DNA of 64,000 bases, taken from NCBI RefSeq assembly GCF_006716745.1, contig NZ_VFPP01000001.1, forward strand, positions 496,001-560,000, read 5' to 3'. This stretch comes from Saccharothrix saharensis (GTDB lineage: Bacteria; Actinomycetota; Actinomycetes; Mycobacteriales; Pseudonocardiaceae). The notes below the pieces were generated by a model. The model did not search any database, was not told the DNA's origin, and saw only the letters and a program-made list of their open reading frames with translations. Position 1 is the stretch's first letter. The number at the start of each line of letters is the position of its first letter. Positions 23,272-32,597 of the stretch are shown piece after piece. Made by a program: the position numbers and the translations under genes.

Positions 23272-24850
23272 CCGTTTCCTCCTCGCCGACCCCAGCACCG
23301 GGGGTCGGACGCGTCCGTCGTCGTGTCACTGTCAAGGCGATCGCCACGGCCATCAGGCCCAGAGCGGTCATCACCCACTCGGGCCATGCGCCGAGCCGGG
23401 TGGCCAGCGTAGCCTCCCCGCGCAGCGGGACCGTCGCCACCAGCGCGTCGGCGGTGAACAGGCCGGTCCGCCGGGTGACCGAGCCGTCGGGGGCGACGAC
23501 GGCGCTGACGCCGCTCGTGGCGGCGACGATCACCGATTTGCCGTGTTCGACGGCCCGCACCCGGGACATGGCCAGTTGCTGGTAGGTCATCTCGGTGTAG
23601 CCGAAGGTGGCGTTGTTGGTGGGGATGGCGATGAGGTTCGCGCCTTCGGTGATGGAGTCGCGCACCACGCTGTCGAACGCGACCTCGTAGCAGGTGTCCA
23701 ACGCCACCTTGGCCGGGCCCATGGCGAAGCCCTCGGGGTCGGTGCCGGGTTGGAAGGTGCCCGCGCGGTCGACGGCGGGGGTGAAGATCCGGAAGAACTC
23801 GCGGTAGGGCATGGTCTCGCCGAAGGGCTGCAGCTGCCGCTTGGTGTAGGTGTCGGTGGGGCCGACGCCGGGTTCGTAGAGCACGACGGTGTTGCGGGGC
23901 AGCTTGTCGTCGGGGTCGATGACGACGGCGCCGACGGCGATGGGCGCGGCGATGGCCTCGGTGGCGCGTTGGATCTGGTTGGCGGCGTCGACGTTGCGGA
24001 ACGGGTCGATGTCGGAGGAGTTCTCCGGCCAGATGACCAGGTCGGGTTGTGCGGCGCGGCCGGCCTTGACGTCCTCGGCGAGCTCGAGGGTGCGGGCGAC
24101 GTGGTTGTCGAGCACGGCGCGGCGTTGGGCGTTGAAGTCCAGGCCGGCGCGGGGCACGTTGCCCTGGACCGCGGCGACGGTGGCGGTGCCCTGGTCGGGG
24201 TCGGTGTGCACCAGCCCGGTGGCGGCCAGGGCGGCGGCGACGGGCAGCACGAGGGCGGGCACGGCGAGTTTCCAGTCGCGCGCGAGGTGGGCGGCGGCCA
24301 GGCCGGTGAGGGCGACGGCGAACCCGACCAGCGGCGCGCCGCCGACGGAGGCCAGGGGCAGGTACCAGCCCTCGGGCTGGCCGAAGGCGATCTTGCCCCA
24401 GGGGAAGCCGCCGAAGGGCACGACGGAGCGCAGCGCCTCGTCGGCGACCCACACCAGCGCCATCCAGACCGGTGCCCCGGGCAGGCGGGAGACCACGGCC
24501 ATGGCGGCGGTGCCCACGGCGATGAGCAGCGCGCACAGCAGCGCCAGGGGCAGCCAGGCGATGAGGCCGACGAACTCGCCGGTCCACCGCAGCAGGGGTG
24601 CCATGAACGCCAGTCCCCAGACCAGGCCGAGGCCGAAGCCGGCGCGGGCCCGGCGGCCGTGCAGCAGGACGCCGAGCACGGCGAACCCGACGGGTGCGAG
24701 CCACCAGGTGGTGCGCGGGGGGAAGCTGAGGAACACCGCGGCGCCACCGGCGGCGGCGAGCAGCGTGCGCAGCAGCGTGCCGCGCACGTCCCGGCGTCGG
24801 GCGGGCGTGTCGGCGACGGGTTGATCCGGCGTCACGGGGGCTGCGACCAC
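23246..24850 (-). CDS. lnt: Apolipoprotein N-acyltransferase
   Basis: 534 aa. The N-terminal 200 residues hold about six transmembrane helices, with the conserved [11 protein letters not shown]. The periplasmic nitrilase domain carries the catalytic triad: Glu in [10 protein letters not shown], Lys in [11 protein letters not shown] and Cys in [20 protein letters not shown] is also conserved. The enzyme transfers the third acyl chain to lipoproteins at the membrane surface. GTG start at 24850. It overlaps ppm1, which is downstream in the same operon. Confidence 0.95.
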   Translation of the reverse strand: MVAAPVTPDQPVADTPARRRDVRGTLLRTLLAAAGGAAVFLSFPPRTTWWLAPVGFAVLGVLLHGRRARAGFGLGLVWGLAFMAPLLRWTGEFVGLIAWLPLALLCALLIAVGTAAMAVVSRLPGAPVWMALVWVADEALRSVVPFGGFPWGKIAFGQPEGWYLPLASVGGAPLVGFAVALTGLAAAHLARDWKLAVPALVLPVAAALAATGLVHTDPDQGTATVAAVQGNVPRAGLDFNAQRRAVLDNHVARTLELAEDVKAGRAAQPDLVIWPENSSDIDPFRNVDAANQIQRATEAIAAPIAVGAVVIDPDDKLPRNTVVLYEPGVGPTDTYTKRQLQPFGETMPYREFFRIFTPAVDRAGTFQPGTDPEGFAMGPAKVALDTCYEVAFDSVVRDSITEGANLIAIPTNNATFGYTEMTYQQLAMSRVRAVEHGKSVIVAATSGVSAVVAPDGSVTRRTGLFTADALVATVPLRGEATLATRLGAWPEWVMTALGLMAVAIALTVTRRRTRPTPGAGVGEEETDGGPAGAA

Positions 24851-24859
24851 CGGATCAGC

Positions 24860-25990
24860 CTACGAGCCCCCGGTCACGAACCCGCGACCAGGCCGTTGCG
24901 CGTGCGGCCACGGGACGCGGTAGCGGTAGGCCAGGGGTGTCAGGTCCTCCCCTGCCGCGTGCCACGGGTGCACCACCCGCATCCGGCCGCCCTGGGCGCG
25001 TGGCGGTGTCGCGTCGCGGTCCAGGTCGATGTCGCTGACGACGATCAGCATGGTGTGCGGGTACCGGTCGGCGTTGAGCCGGACCTCGTTGTGGGTGAGG
25101 ACGACCTCCGCACCCGTCGACGTGGTCCCCTTGACCTCCACGTAGACCCGTTCGCCGGGTCGGGTGGCGTCGAGGTCGTAGGACTCGACCGCCCCGACGT
25201 CCCGGACGGCGAAACCCTGGGCCCGCAGGTAGAGGACGGCGCGGGCCACGGCGTGGGACTCGACCGCCGTGCGTGCGGCCTGGTCGAGGCCGAAGCCCTG
25301 GCCCGTGGAGCGGCGACCGGCGGCGCGTGCGGTGGAGGCGGTGGCGTCGGCCAACTCGGGGGTCGGGCGGTCGGCGGGACCGGGCGGGCCTTCGTCCACC
25401 GCGTGCAGCCGACCCAGCACGGAGACGAGGAACAGCAGGTCGGCGTCCAGGACGTCCTCGGTGGGAATGGCGTCACGGCGGTATTCGAGGGCGGTGACGG
25501 TGCCGTGTTCGTATCCCCGCGCCCGCTTGCCGCGGTTGCCCTTCAGCGCGATCGCCGGGCGCAGGTCGGGGCGTCTGGCCAGTTCGGCGGCGAGCGCGGC
25601 GCGGGCCCGGCCGGCGGCGGCGAGCAGTTCGGCGGCGGGCCGGTCGACGGGCGAGTTGCCGTTCCAGGTTGTGGTGCCCTGCATCAGGGTGAGGTAGACG
25701 CTCTCGCCGCGGGCGTCGAACAGGTAGACGACGTACCAGCCGTCGCGGGGTCGTGGTGAGCGGCTCGCGGAGTGGACGCGGGCCCACGGTATCTCCGCGC
25801 GGCGGCCGATGCCGTCGCTCGCATCGACGTCGAGGTCGTCGACCGAGACGGCGCGCAGCAGCGGCAGGCGGGCTCGCAGCCAGTCGGTCATCCGGTCGCG
25901 GACGAGTTCGCCGCGTCGGCGCATGGCATCGGTGTACTCGTCGCTGAACTCGCGTTGGGCGTCGAGCACGCCCTGTAAGACCTCTCGCAC
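24860..25990 (-). CDS. MrcB_N (DUF3578) plus DUF3883 protein, possible nucleic-acid-modification or defence factor
   Basis: 376 aa. The N-terminal 180 residues (VLDAQREFSDEYTDAMRRRG, GWYVVYLFDARGESVYLTLM, GTTTWNGNS) resemble the MrcB N-terminal domain, which reads modified bases in restriction systems. The C-terminal 110 (AVESHAVARAVLYLRAQGF, SYDLDATRPGERVYVEVKGT, VVLTHNEVRLNADRYPHTML) is DUF3883, a PD-(D/E)XK-like fold with E-V-K as the candidate catalytic core. No AAA/McrB GTPase is present. Leu-5 is a TTA codon (25976-25978), a rare codon in such genomes. GTG 25990 was chosen; the open frame upstream is Pro-rich and non-coding in style. Only 9 nt separate it from the divergent end of the lnt start. 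Confidence 0.7.
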   Translation of the reverse strand: MREVLQGVLDAQREFSDEYTDAMRRRGELVRDRMTDWLRARLPLLRAVSVDDLDVDASDGIGRRAEIPWARVHSASRSPRPRDGWYVVYLFDARGESVYLTLMQGTTTWNGNSPVDRPAAELLAAAGRARAALAAELARRPDLRPAIALKGNRGKRARGYEHGTVTALEYRRDAIPTEDVLDADLLFLVSVLGRLHAVDEGPPGPADRPTPELADATASTARAAGRRSTGQGFGLDQAARTAVESHAVARAVLYLRAQGFAVRDVGAVESYDLDATRPGERVYVEVKGTTSTGAEVVLTHNEVRLNADRYPHTMLIVVSDIDLDRDATPPRAQGGRMRVVHPWHAAGEDLTPLAYRYRVPWPHAQRPGRGFVTGGS

Positions 25991-26141
25991 CCCCGAAGCA
26001 TCACACGGACGGGTGACGGCGGGGGTGGGTGGACGTGTGGGGCGGGGTGGGGTTGCCCTGGGGTTGGGGCGTGGCCGGTGGGGGTAGGAAATCAGGGTTC
26101 CCACCGATGTCGGCGGTGGTCAGTGCGGGGAGGGTGGAGTC

Positions 26142-26327
26142 ATGACGACGTTGACCAGGCCTCAGGACCGGAAAGTGATCGCGGGGGTGTGTGCGGGGCT
26201 GGCCGCCCGGTACGGGTGGCGGGCGAGCACCGTGCGGTGGGTGTTCGTGCTGTCCTGCTTGTTGCCGGGGCCGCAGTTCCTGATCTACCTGGCGTTGTGG
26301 GTGATGATGCCCAAGCGGCCCTACTGA
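26142..26327 (+). CDS. PspC domain protein
   Basis: 61 aa, a single PspC domain: RKVIAGVCAGLAARYGWRAS, TVRWVFVLSCLLPGPQFLIY and LALWVMMP. It has one or two membrane segments. PspC-domain proteins act in envelope-stress control; single-domain forms in actinomycetes are of unknown role. The last 7 nt overlap the end of the convergent tetR gene. Confidence 0.85.
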   Translation: MTTLTRPQDRKVIAGVCAGLAARYGWRASTVRWVFVLSCLLPGPQFLIYLALWVMMPKRPY

Positions 26328-27067
26328 CGGGAGGCGACGAGGGCGTCGATGCCGTCGAGGATGCGGTCCAGGCCGAAGGTGAAGGCGTGGTCGGCGTCGT
26401 GGGCGGCGCCGTGGGTCTGGCCGGCGGCGGCGCCCACGCGGGCGGCGGTGGGGAACCGGGCCGGGTCCAGGACGCGGGCCAGCAGGGGCCCGGCGGCCTG
26501 CCACCACTGCTCGTCGGTCAGGCCGGTGTCACGGCGGGTGAGGTCGGCGTCGACGGCGATGCGGGCGGCGGCGCGGACGTGGCCCAGCACGAGGGTCAGG
26601 ACGGAGTCCATCTCCAGGTCGGTGAGGCCGATGCCGTCGACGGCGCGCAGTTCGTAGTCGTACTTGGCGACGACGTGCGGGCCCAGGACGGCGCGGTGGG
26701 TGGGCACCTGCAGCAGCCAGGGGTGGCGCAGGTGCAGGTCGAGGTTGTCGCGGGCGATGCGTGCCAGGCGGCCGCGCCAGCCGCCGGGCACGTCGTCGGG
26801 GCGGGGTGTCTCGGCGTGCACGGCGTCGACCATGGCGTCGAGCAGTTCGGCCTTGCCGGGGACGTGGGTGTAGAGCGACATGGTGCCGACGCCGAGGGTG
26901 TCGGCGACGCGGCGCATGGACAGCGCGGTGAGGCCTTCGGTGTCGGCGAGGGTGACGGCGGCGGCCACGATGCGGTCCACGCCGAGGTCTTTGCGGGCGG
27001 TGCGGTCGCCGGTGCGCCACAGCACGGCGAGGGTGCGGGCGGGGTCGCCGGGGTGTTCGGTGGCCAT
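26321..27067 (-). CDS. TetR family transcriptional regulator
   Basis: 248 aa. The N-terminal segment includes RKDLGVDRIVAAAVTLADTE, GLTALSMRRVADTLGVGTMS and LYTHVPGKAELLDAMVD, the TetR helix-turn-helix. The C-terminal domain (RHPWLLQVPTHRAVLGP, LVLGHVRAAARIAVDADL) is the TetR_C type found with drug or antibiotic efflux control in actinomycetes. ATG 27067 was chosen over 27076. Ten nt upstream lies the GntR gene on the same strand, so the two are probably co-transcribed. The target is unknown; no efflux gene is adjacent. Confidence 0.85.
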   Translation of the reverse strand: MATEHPGDPARTLAVLWRTGDRTARKDLGVDRIVAAAVTLADTEGLTALSMRRVADTLGVGTMSLYTHVPGKAELLDAMVDAVHAETPRPDDVPGGWRGRLARIARDNLDLHLRHPWLLQVPTHRAVLGPHVVAKYDYELRAVDGIGLTDLEMDSVLTLVLGHVRAAARIAVDADLTRRDTGLTDEQWWQAAGPLLARVLDPARFPTAARVGAAAGQTHGAAHDADHAFTFGLDRILDGIDALVASRQ

Positions 27068-27077
27068 CGGCGTCACC

Positions 27078-27443
27078 TTAGGGGTGGGGGGTGTCGGTGA
27101 GGGCGGCGCGGACGATGTCGAGGGCTTCGTCGCTGGTGAGGCCTTGTTCGCGGGCGGTGGCGGCGTAGGTGTGGGCGGCGCGCAGGACGCGTTCGCGGCC
27201 GCGCTGCCCGGCGGCGCTGACGACGGTGCCGGCGCGGCCGCGGGTTTCGATGAGGCCGGTTTCCTCGAGTTCGCGGTAGGCGCGGGCGACGGTGTTGACG
27301 GCGAGACCGAGGTCGGCGGCCAGGGCGCGCACGGTGGGCAGGCGGGTGCCGACGGCGAGGTCGCGGTCGGTGATGGCGCGGGCGAGCTGGGACCGGACCT
27401 GTTCGTAGGGCGGCGCGGACGAGGCTGGGTCGATGCTGATCAC
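27078..27443 (-). CDS. GntR family regulator, YtrA subfamily
   Basis: 121 aa. ISIDPASSAPPYEQVRSQLA, GTRLPTVRALAADLGLAVNT and VARAYRELEETGLIETRGRA form a standard GntR winged helix. The short C-terminal segment is YtrA-like, without a large ligand domain. YtrA proteins usually control ABC exporters encoded beside them, but none is present; the downstream neighbour is tetR. GTG 27443 has no good ribosome-binding site, so the transcript may be near leaderless. Confidence 0.85.
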   Translation of the reverse strand: MISIDPASSAPPYEQVRSQLARAITDRDLAVGTRLPTVRALAADLGLAVNTVARAYRELEETGLIETRGRAGTVVSAAGQRGRERVLRAAHTYAATAREQGLTSDEALDIVRAALTDTPHP

Positions 27444-27542
27444 GCCGTCGATAGTGGCAGAGCGGGCCGTGCGGGGTGGGGCGCGCCGGGGTGGTGACGC
27501 GGGGGTCGCAGGCCGGCCACGCCGCGTGGCAGTGTGGTGGGC

Positions 27543-27971
27543 GTGGTGCGCCGTCCGTTGTTGTCGACCGTGGTGCTGGCGTTGGTCACGGGTGTGGCCG
27601 CGTCGGTGGTGTTGTTCGCGCCCGGGCGGCACGTGACGGGGTCGCCGACGCCGTACTGCACGGCGGTGGGGGTGTTGTTCGACTCCGACGAGCGGATGTG
27701 GCGGGCCGCGGAGGAGTTGCGGGGTGATCGTCGGGTGCGGGAGGTGCGTGACGAGCGGACGCAGGCGCAGAACCACGAGCGGTTGACCGAGGCGTTGCGG
27801 GAGGCGGGGCGCGACGACCTGGCCGACGCGGCGCGGGTGGATCGGACGCCCGCGTCGTTGCGGGTGGTGGAGGGGTTGGGGGTGGACGTGGAGGAGTTCG
27901 CCGACGAGCTGCGCCGGCAGTACCGGGTGAACGTGGTGGACGTGTGCGAGGAGCCGCAGGACGTCGGCTGA
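27543..27971 (+). CDS. Membrane-anchored or secreted protein of unknown function
   Basis: 142 aa from GTG 27543 (GTG 27534 or 27546 possible). LLSTVVLALVTGVAASVVLF is a signal-anchor, followed by a polar domain with two Cys (TPYCTAV and DVCEEP) that could form a disulfide outside the cell. The middle contains an acidic/basic helical stretch (EELRGDRRVREVRDERTQAQ). No family was recognised. It is divergent from gntR and convergent with the lysine operon; the 25-nt gap to kal carries no hairpin. Confidence 0.6.
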   Translation: MVRRPLLSTVVLALVTGVAASVVLFAPGRHVTGSPTPYCTAVGVLFDSDERMWRAAEELRGDRRVREVRDERTQAQNHERLTEALREAGRDDLADAARVDRTPASLRVVEGLGVDVEEFADELRRQYRVNVVDVCEEPQDVG

Positions 27972-27996
27972 GCGGCCCGGTGCGGGGTGGGTGTGG

Positions 27997-28383
27997 TCAG
28001 CGGGGTGGGGCGACGACGGTGCCGCGGGCGCGGGTGACGACGACGGGCGGGTCGAGGACGTCGGCGGCGGAGGGGCCGCGGTCGGGTGCGGAGCGGCAGA
28101 CGACGCGGGCTTCGAAGTCGATCTCGCGGGAGCGGGTGCCGACGCGGACGAGGGTGGCGGTGGCTTCGATGACGTCACCGGCCTGGATGGGGGCGAGGAA
28201 CTCGACGGAGGAGTAGGCGGCGAAGAGTCCTTCGTCGCCGTCGGTGCGGATGAGCAGTTCGGTGGCGACGTCGCCGAACAGGCCGAGTCCGTAGGCGCCG
28301 TCGACGAGGTTGCCGCCGTAGTGGGCGTGGGAGTGGGGCACGTAGCGGCGGTGGGTGACGGTGGTGCCTTCGGTGGGGCTCAC
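27997..28383 (-). CDS. kal: 3-aminobutyryl-CoA ammonia-lyase
   Basis: 128 aa, a hotdog-fold protein. [40 protein letters not shown] and [20 protein letters not shown] match the enzyme of the lysine fermentation pathway, which deaminates 3-aminobutyryl-CoA to crotonyl-CoA and ammonia. Length is as in the family. ATG 28383 overlaps the kamE stop (ATGA), and kal is the last gene of the operon. Crotonyl-CoA would then enter ordinary beta-oxidation. Confidence 0.9.
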   Translation of the reverse strand: MSPTEGTTVTHRRYVPHSHAHYGGNLVDGAYGLGLFGDVATELLIRTDGDEGLFAAYSSVEFLAPIQAGDVIEATATLVRVGTRSREIDFEARVVCRSAPDRGPSAADVLDPPVVVTRARGTVVAPPR

Positions 28384-29159
28384 GCGTTCTCCTTCTTCTT
28401 CGCGGGGGTGGCCGTCTTCGCGGGGGCGGCCTTGGTGGTCTGGATGGCGTGCACGAGGTAGCTGGCGACTTCGCCGGGGGTGGTGCCGCGGCCGAAGACG
28501 CGGTCGACGCCGAGGTCGGCGGCCATGAGCGGGTCGAAGCGGGGTCCGCCGGCGATGAGCAGCGGGCGCCGCTCCCCCAGGGCTTCGCGGAACGCGGCGG
28601 ACATCTCGCGGGTGTTGAGCAGGTGGGCGTCGCGTTGGGTGACGACCTGGGAGACCAGGACGGCGTCGGCTTTCTCGGCGCGGGCGCGGCGGACGAGTTC
28701 GGGCACGCTGACCTGGGCGCCGAGGTTGACGACCTTGAGTTCGCGGTAGTACTCCAGGCCCTTGTCCCCCGCGAAGCCCTTGATGTTGAGGATGGCGTCG
28801 ATGCCGACGGTGTGGGCGTCGGTGCCGATGCAGGCGCCGACGACGACGAGTTTGCGGCGCAGGATCCGACGGATGGTGGTGTTGACCTCGGCGGGCGGCA
28901 GGAGGGGGTATTCGCGTTCGACGACGCGCACGTCGTCGAGGTCGACGATGTGGCGGACGGAGCCGTAGACGACGAAGAAGGTGAAGTCGTCGCCGATGGG
29001 GTGGGAGTGCACGACCATGGCGGGGTCGATGCCCATCTTGTTGGCCAGTTGTCGGGCGGCGCCGTCGGCTCGGGGGCCGGCGGGGACGGGCAGGGTGAAC
29101 GAGGTCTGCACCATGCCATCGCCGGTGGTGTCGCCGTAGGGGCGGACGTGGCGCTTCAC
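28380..29159 (-). CDS. kamE: Lysine 5,6-aminomutase beta subunit
   Basis: 259 aa. [20 protein letters not shown] contains the D-A-H-x-x-G cobalamin-binding motif. The following [13 protein letters not shown] carries the Lys expected to bind PLP as in the clostridial beta subunit. The start of the protein ([20 protein letters not shown]) and VGIDPAM-like [16 protein letters not shown] are also conserved. With KamD it forms the adenosylcobalamin/PLP enzyme that converts beta-lysine to 3,5-diaminohexanoate. GTG 29159 overlaps the kamD stop by 4 nt. The C-terminal 20 residues are an added Lys/Ala tail. Confidence 0.95.
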   Translation of the reverse strand: MKRHVRPYGDTTGDGMVQTSFTLPVPAGPRADGAARQLANKMGIDPAMVVHSHPIGDDFTFFVVYGSVRHIVDLDDVRVVEREYPLLPPAEVNTTIRRILRRKLVVVGACIGTDAHTVGIDAILNIKGFAGDKGLEYYRELKVVNLGAQVSVPELVRRARAEKADAVLVSQVVTQRDAHLLNTREMSAAFREALGERRPLLIAGGPRFDPLMAADLGVDRVFGRGTTPGEVASYLVHAIQTTKAAPAKTATPAKKKENA

Positions 29160-30724
29160 GGGTGTGCCTCCAGCAGGTCGGCGGCGGGGTTGAGGTAGTC
29201 GTCGGCTTTCTCCACGACGCCGTCGGCGCCCTTGCCGCCGGTGGCGGGGCGTTTCATCAGGCCGAAGGTGCCGTCGGCGATGGCGTTGAGCAGTCCGTCG
29301 TCGACGATGCGGGTCAGCAGGTCGACGGCTTCGCCGAGGACCTGGTGGGCGCGTTTGACGATGAGGCCGTCGGGGGCGGGGCGGAAGTCCTCGCGCAGGC
29401 CGCCGGCGGCGTCGAGGACGTAGCGGACGTTGCGCAGGGCGAGGTCGCGGTCGGACAGGAAGGGGGTGACGACGGCTTCGGTCATCATGCCGACGAGCAG
29501 GATCGACTGGCCGGTGAGCAGGCCGGCGAGGTTGAAGAACCCGTCGAGCAGGTAGCCGTGGAACACGTCGCCGGTCATGTGCTTGGTGGGGGGCATCCAC
29601 TTCAGCGGCGCGTCGGGGAACAGTTCGCGGGCCAGCAGGGCGTGGGCGAGTTCGAGGCGGAACGACTCGGGGACCCCGGGGTTGATCTCGAAGGCGTGGC
29701 CGAGGCCGAGGAGGTGGTCGGGCAGGCCGGCTTCGTGGGCGAAGTGCTCGTTGAGCAGTTGGGAGACGGTGACGGTGTGCGCGGCGTCGACGGCGTCGGC
29801 GGTGGTGAGGTAGTTGTCCTCGCCGGTGTTGATGACGATGCCGGCGCGGGCGTGGACTTGGCGGGAGAAGCGCTGGTCGACGAAGGTGCGGATGGGGTTG
29901 ATGTCGCGGAACAGGATGCCGTACATGGAGTCGTTGAGCATCATGTCGAGGCGTTGCAGGCCCGCCAGGACGGCGATCTCGGGCATGCACAGGCCGGAGG
30001 CGTAGTTGGTGAGGCGGACGTAGCGGCCGACTTCCTTGGACACCTGGTCCAGGGCGGCGCGCATGATGCGGAAGTTCTCCTGGGTGGCGTAGGTGCCGGC
30101 GAAGCCGTGGTGGGTGGCGCCTTCGGGGACATAGTCGAGCAGGGATTGGCCGGTGGAGCGGATGACGGCGATGATGTCGGCTCCGGCGCGGGCGGCGTTG
30201 GCGGCCTGGACGACGTCCTCGTCGATGTCGCCGGTGGCGACGATGAGGTAGATCCAGGGTCGGCGGGGCGGGTCGCCGAGGGTGGCGACGAGCTTGTCGC
30301 GGCGGGCGCGGTTGCGGTCGACGGTGCGCAGGCCGCGGGTGATGGCGGTGGTGGCGGCTCTGCGGGCGCGGTCGCGGTCGCGGCCGGTGGGCAGGGTGTA
30401 GCGGACCTGGCCTGCGGCGGTGGCTTCGGCGAGGTGGGTGAGGCTGGGCAGGTCGTGGTGGCGCAGGGCGTGGAAGACGGGCAGGGCGACGCCGTGTTCG
30501 AGGCCGCAGTGCTCGCGGACGGTGTCGACGACCCGGTTGACCCACGGCACGTCGCCGGCGCGGTGGGTGGTGTCGGCGCCGGTGATGCCGGCCAGCCGGA
30601 GCGTGGCGCGCTCGACCGCCACCGTGGTGTGGGCCTTGGCCAGGGCCACCACCGGTTCGGCGGCCTTGGCGGCGAGTTCGCGCGCCGTGGCGACCACCGC
30701 GGGGTCGAGGTCGAGCAACGCCAT
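29156..30724 (-). CDS. kamD: Lysine 5,6-aminomutase alpha subunit
   Basis: 522 aa, close to the 516-520 of known alpha subunits. Typical segments are [77 protein letters not shown] and [20 protein letters not shown]. The alpha subunit forms the TIM barrel that holds substrate over the cobalamin bound by KamE. It begins at ATG 30724, 5 nt after the unknown 95-aa gene, and overlaps kamE. Confidence 0.95.
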   Translation of the reverse strand: MALLDLDPAVVATARELAAKAAEPVVALAKAHTTVAVERATLRLAGITGADTTHRAGDVPWVNRVVDTVREHCGLEHGVALPVFHALRHHDLPSLTHLAEATAAGQVRYTLPTGRDRDRARRAATTAITRGLRTVDRNRARRDKLVATLGDPPRRPWIYLIVATGDIDEDVVQAANAARAGADIIAVIRSTGQSLLDYVPEGATHHGFAGTYATQENFRIMRAALDQVSKEVGRYVRLTNYASGLCMPEIAVLAGLQRLDMMLNDSMYGILFRDINPIRTFVDQRFSRQVHARAGIVINTGEDNYLTTADAVDAAHTVTVSQLLNEHFAHEAGLPDHLLGLGHAFEINPGVPESFRLELAHALLARELFPDAPLKWMPPTKHMTGDVFHGYLLDGFFNLAGLLTGQSILLVGMMTEAVVTPFLSDRDLALRNVRYVLDAAGGLREDFRPAPDGLIVKRAHQVLGEAVDLLTRIVDDGLLNAIADGTFGLMKRPATGGKGADGVVEKADDYLNPAADLLEAHP

Positions 30725-30729
30725 CGGGT

Positions 30730-31017
30730 TCACTCCTGTTCGGACGGGAAGCGGATCTCGGTGGTGTCGGGTTCGCGGAGGTGGATGCGCACCGGGCCCG
30801 ACCGGGGTGTCCGGTTCGCCGCGGAGACCACGACGATCCCGAACGACGTGCCTTCGAGGTCGCGCGGGCTCTGGCTGCCCTCGGCGATGGCGATGTCCGA
30901 CATCCGGGGCTTCACCATCCGGGGCTGCACCGACTGGATCACCCGCGGCAGCCGGCCGTGCGGGAACCTCGCGAACGTCTTCCCGGCGTCGCCGGACCGG
31001 GAGAGGCAGACCTTCAC
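30730..31017 (-). CDS. Unknown 95-aa protein inside the lysine-degradation operon
   Basis: 95 aa from GTG 31017, overlapping the amidohydrolase stop by 4 nt and ending 5 nt before kamD, so it is translated as part of the operon. The sequence is basic in the first half (GRLPRVIQSVQPRMVKPRMS) and ends in a beta-like segment (SGPVRIHLREPDTTEIRF). It has no signal peptide, membrane segment or recognisable motif and resembles no subunit of the clostridial pathway. Its place between enzymes suggests an accessory role for the aminomutase, such as reactivation or assembly, but that is a guess. Confidence 0.6.
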   Translation of the reverse strand: MKVCLSRSGDAGKTFARFPHGRLPRVIQSVQPRMVKPRMSDIAIAEGSQSPRDLEGTSFGIVVVSAANRTPRSGPVRIHLREPDTTEIRFPSEQE

Positions 31018-32597
31018 CCCAGCTCACCCCGGTCGAACAGGGTGCGGCCGCGCAGGACCGTGCGCAGGCAGGTCGGGGTGGGGCCGTCGAGGGCCGGGAG
31101 GGCGGGGACGCGGGAGCGGGGGTCGGTGGACCAGCGTTGGACGCGGGTGTCGGGGGCGGCGACTTCGAGGTGGGCGGCGTCCCAGACGGCGTAGGTGGCG
31201 GGGGCGCCGGGTTGCAGGGTGCCGGTGAGACCGTCGTCGACGCCGGCGGCGCGCCAGCCGCCGCGGGTGTGGGCGGTGAACGCGGCGCGCGCGGAGATGC
31301 CGTGACCGTCGGTGCGGTGGTGGACGGCGGCTTTGACGGTGGCCCACGGGTCGACGGGGGTGACGGGCGCGTCGGAGCCCAGGGCGAGGACCATGCCGGC
31401 GGCGGCCAGGCGGGAGAACGGGTTGAGCGCGGTGCCGCGGTCGGGGCCCAGGCGTCGGGCGTACATGCCGTCGGGGCCGCCCCAGGCGTGGTCGAACAGC
31501 GGTTGCACGGAGGCGACGACGCCCCAGGAGGCCAGGCGCGCGGCCTGGTCGGGGGTGATCATCTCGAGGTGTTCGAGGCGGTGCTTGCGGGCGGCCAGGG
31601 CGGGTGTGCCGACCAGGTCGGCGGCGCGGGCGAAGCCGTCGACGACGGCGGCGACGGCGGCGTCGCCGATGACGTGGAACCCGCCCTGCAGCCCGGCGCG
31701 GGTGCAGGTGACGAGGTGCTCGGCGATGGCGTCGGGGTCGAGGTAGAGCGCGCCGGTGGTGTCGGCGTCGGCATAGGGCTCGCACAGGGCGGCGGTGCGG
31801 GAGCCCAGCGCGCCGTCGACGAACAGGTCTCCGGCCAGGCCGCGCACGGGCAGGTCGACGGGGTCGAGGCCGCCCCAGTAGCCGACGACGTCGAGCAGGT
31901 CGGTGGCCAGCAGGTCGGCGAGGTCGTCGCGGCCGGAGATGTCGGGTCCGGCGCATTCGTGCACCGAGGCGATGCCGCGCGAGACGGCGTGGGTGAGGAA
32001 GGCGTGCTGGGCGTCCCGGCGGCGGGCGACGGGGATGGCGTCCTTGGCGGCGCGGCGCACGTGGTGGTGGGCGGCGCGGGACAGGGGCCCGTCGGGGGTG
32101 TAGCCGTCGGCGTCGCGGGCGGCGGGGGCGAGGTCGAGCAGCGCGGTGGACACCAGCGCGGAGTGCACGTCGATGCGGGAGAGGTAGACGCGGGCGCCGC
32201 GGGCGGCGTCGTCGAGCTCGGCGCGGCTCGGTGGCCGCTGCTCGGGCCAGCGGGTCTCGTCCCAGCCGTGGCCCCACACGAAGTCGCCGCCCGCGGCGCG
32301 CACGGCGTCGAGCAGCTCGGTCAGGGAGCGGCAGCCGGTGAGGTCCAGGCCGGTGAGCAACAGCCCGGCGGAGGTGGCGTGCACGTGGGCGTCGACGAAC
32401 GCGGGCGCGACGAACGCGCCGTCGAGGTCGACGACCTCGGCGTCGGGGTGCAGGGCGCGGCCAACGCCGTCCTGGCCCAGCCACACCACGGTGCCGTCGG
32501 TGATCGCCATGGCGGTGGCGTCGGGGGCGGTCGGGGAGTGGATGCGTCCCCCGACGAGCAGACGCGTGGCCGCGGGGGCGCCGTTCACTGTAGTCAC
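31014..32597 (-). CDS. Amidohydrolase family protein (YtcJ-like) in lysine operon
   Basis: 527 aa. Metal-binding motifs are visible: DAHVHA near residue 67, GGFHVIGDAAV, HRLEHLEMITPDQ and GSDAPVTPVDPW. LVGGRIHSPTAPDATAMAIT is the N-terminal beta-sandwich strand. The layout matches the YtcJ/amidohydrolase-3 group, which hydrolyses exocyclic amide or amidine bonds; substrates are mostly unknown. GTG 32597 overlaps the kdd stop and its own stop overlaps the next gene, so it is fully embedded in the operon. It could release lysine or beta-lysine from an acylated form (inference only). Confidence 0.8.
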   Translation of the reverse strand: MTTVNGAPAATRLLVGGRIHSPTAPDATAMAITDGTVVWLGQDGVGRALHPDAEVVDLDGAFVAPAFVDAHVHATSAGLLLTGLDLTGCRSLTELLDAVRAAGGDFVWGHGWDETRWPEQRPPSRAELDDAARGARVYLSRIDVHSALVSTALLDLAPAARDADGYTPDGPLSRAAHHHVRRAAKDAIPVARRRDAQHAFLTHAVSRGIASVHECAGPDISGRDDLADLLATDLLDVVGYWGGLDPVDLPVRGLAGDLFVDGALGSRTAALCEPYADADTTGALYLDPDAIAEHLVTCTRAGLQGGFHVIGDAAVAAVVDGFARAADLVGTPALAARKHRLEHLEMITPDQAARLASWGVVASVQPLFDHAWGGPDGMYARRLGPDRGTALNPFSRLAAAGMVLALGSDAPVTPVDPWATVKAAVHHRTDGHGISARAAFTAHTRGGWRAAGVDDGLTGTLQPGAPATYAVWDAAHLEVAAPDTRVQRWSTDPRSRVPALPALDGPTPTCLRTVLRGRTLFDRGELG

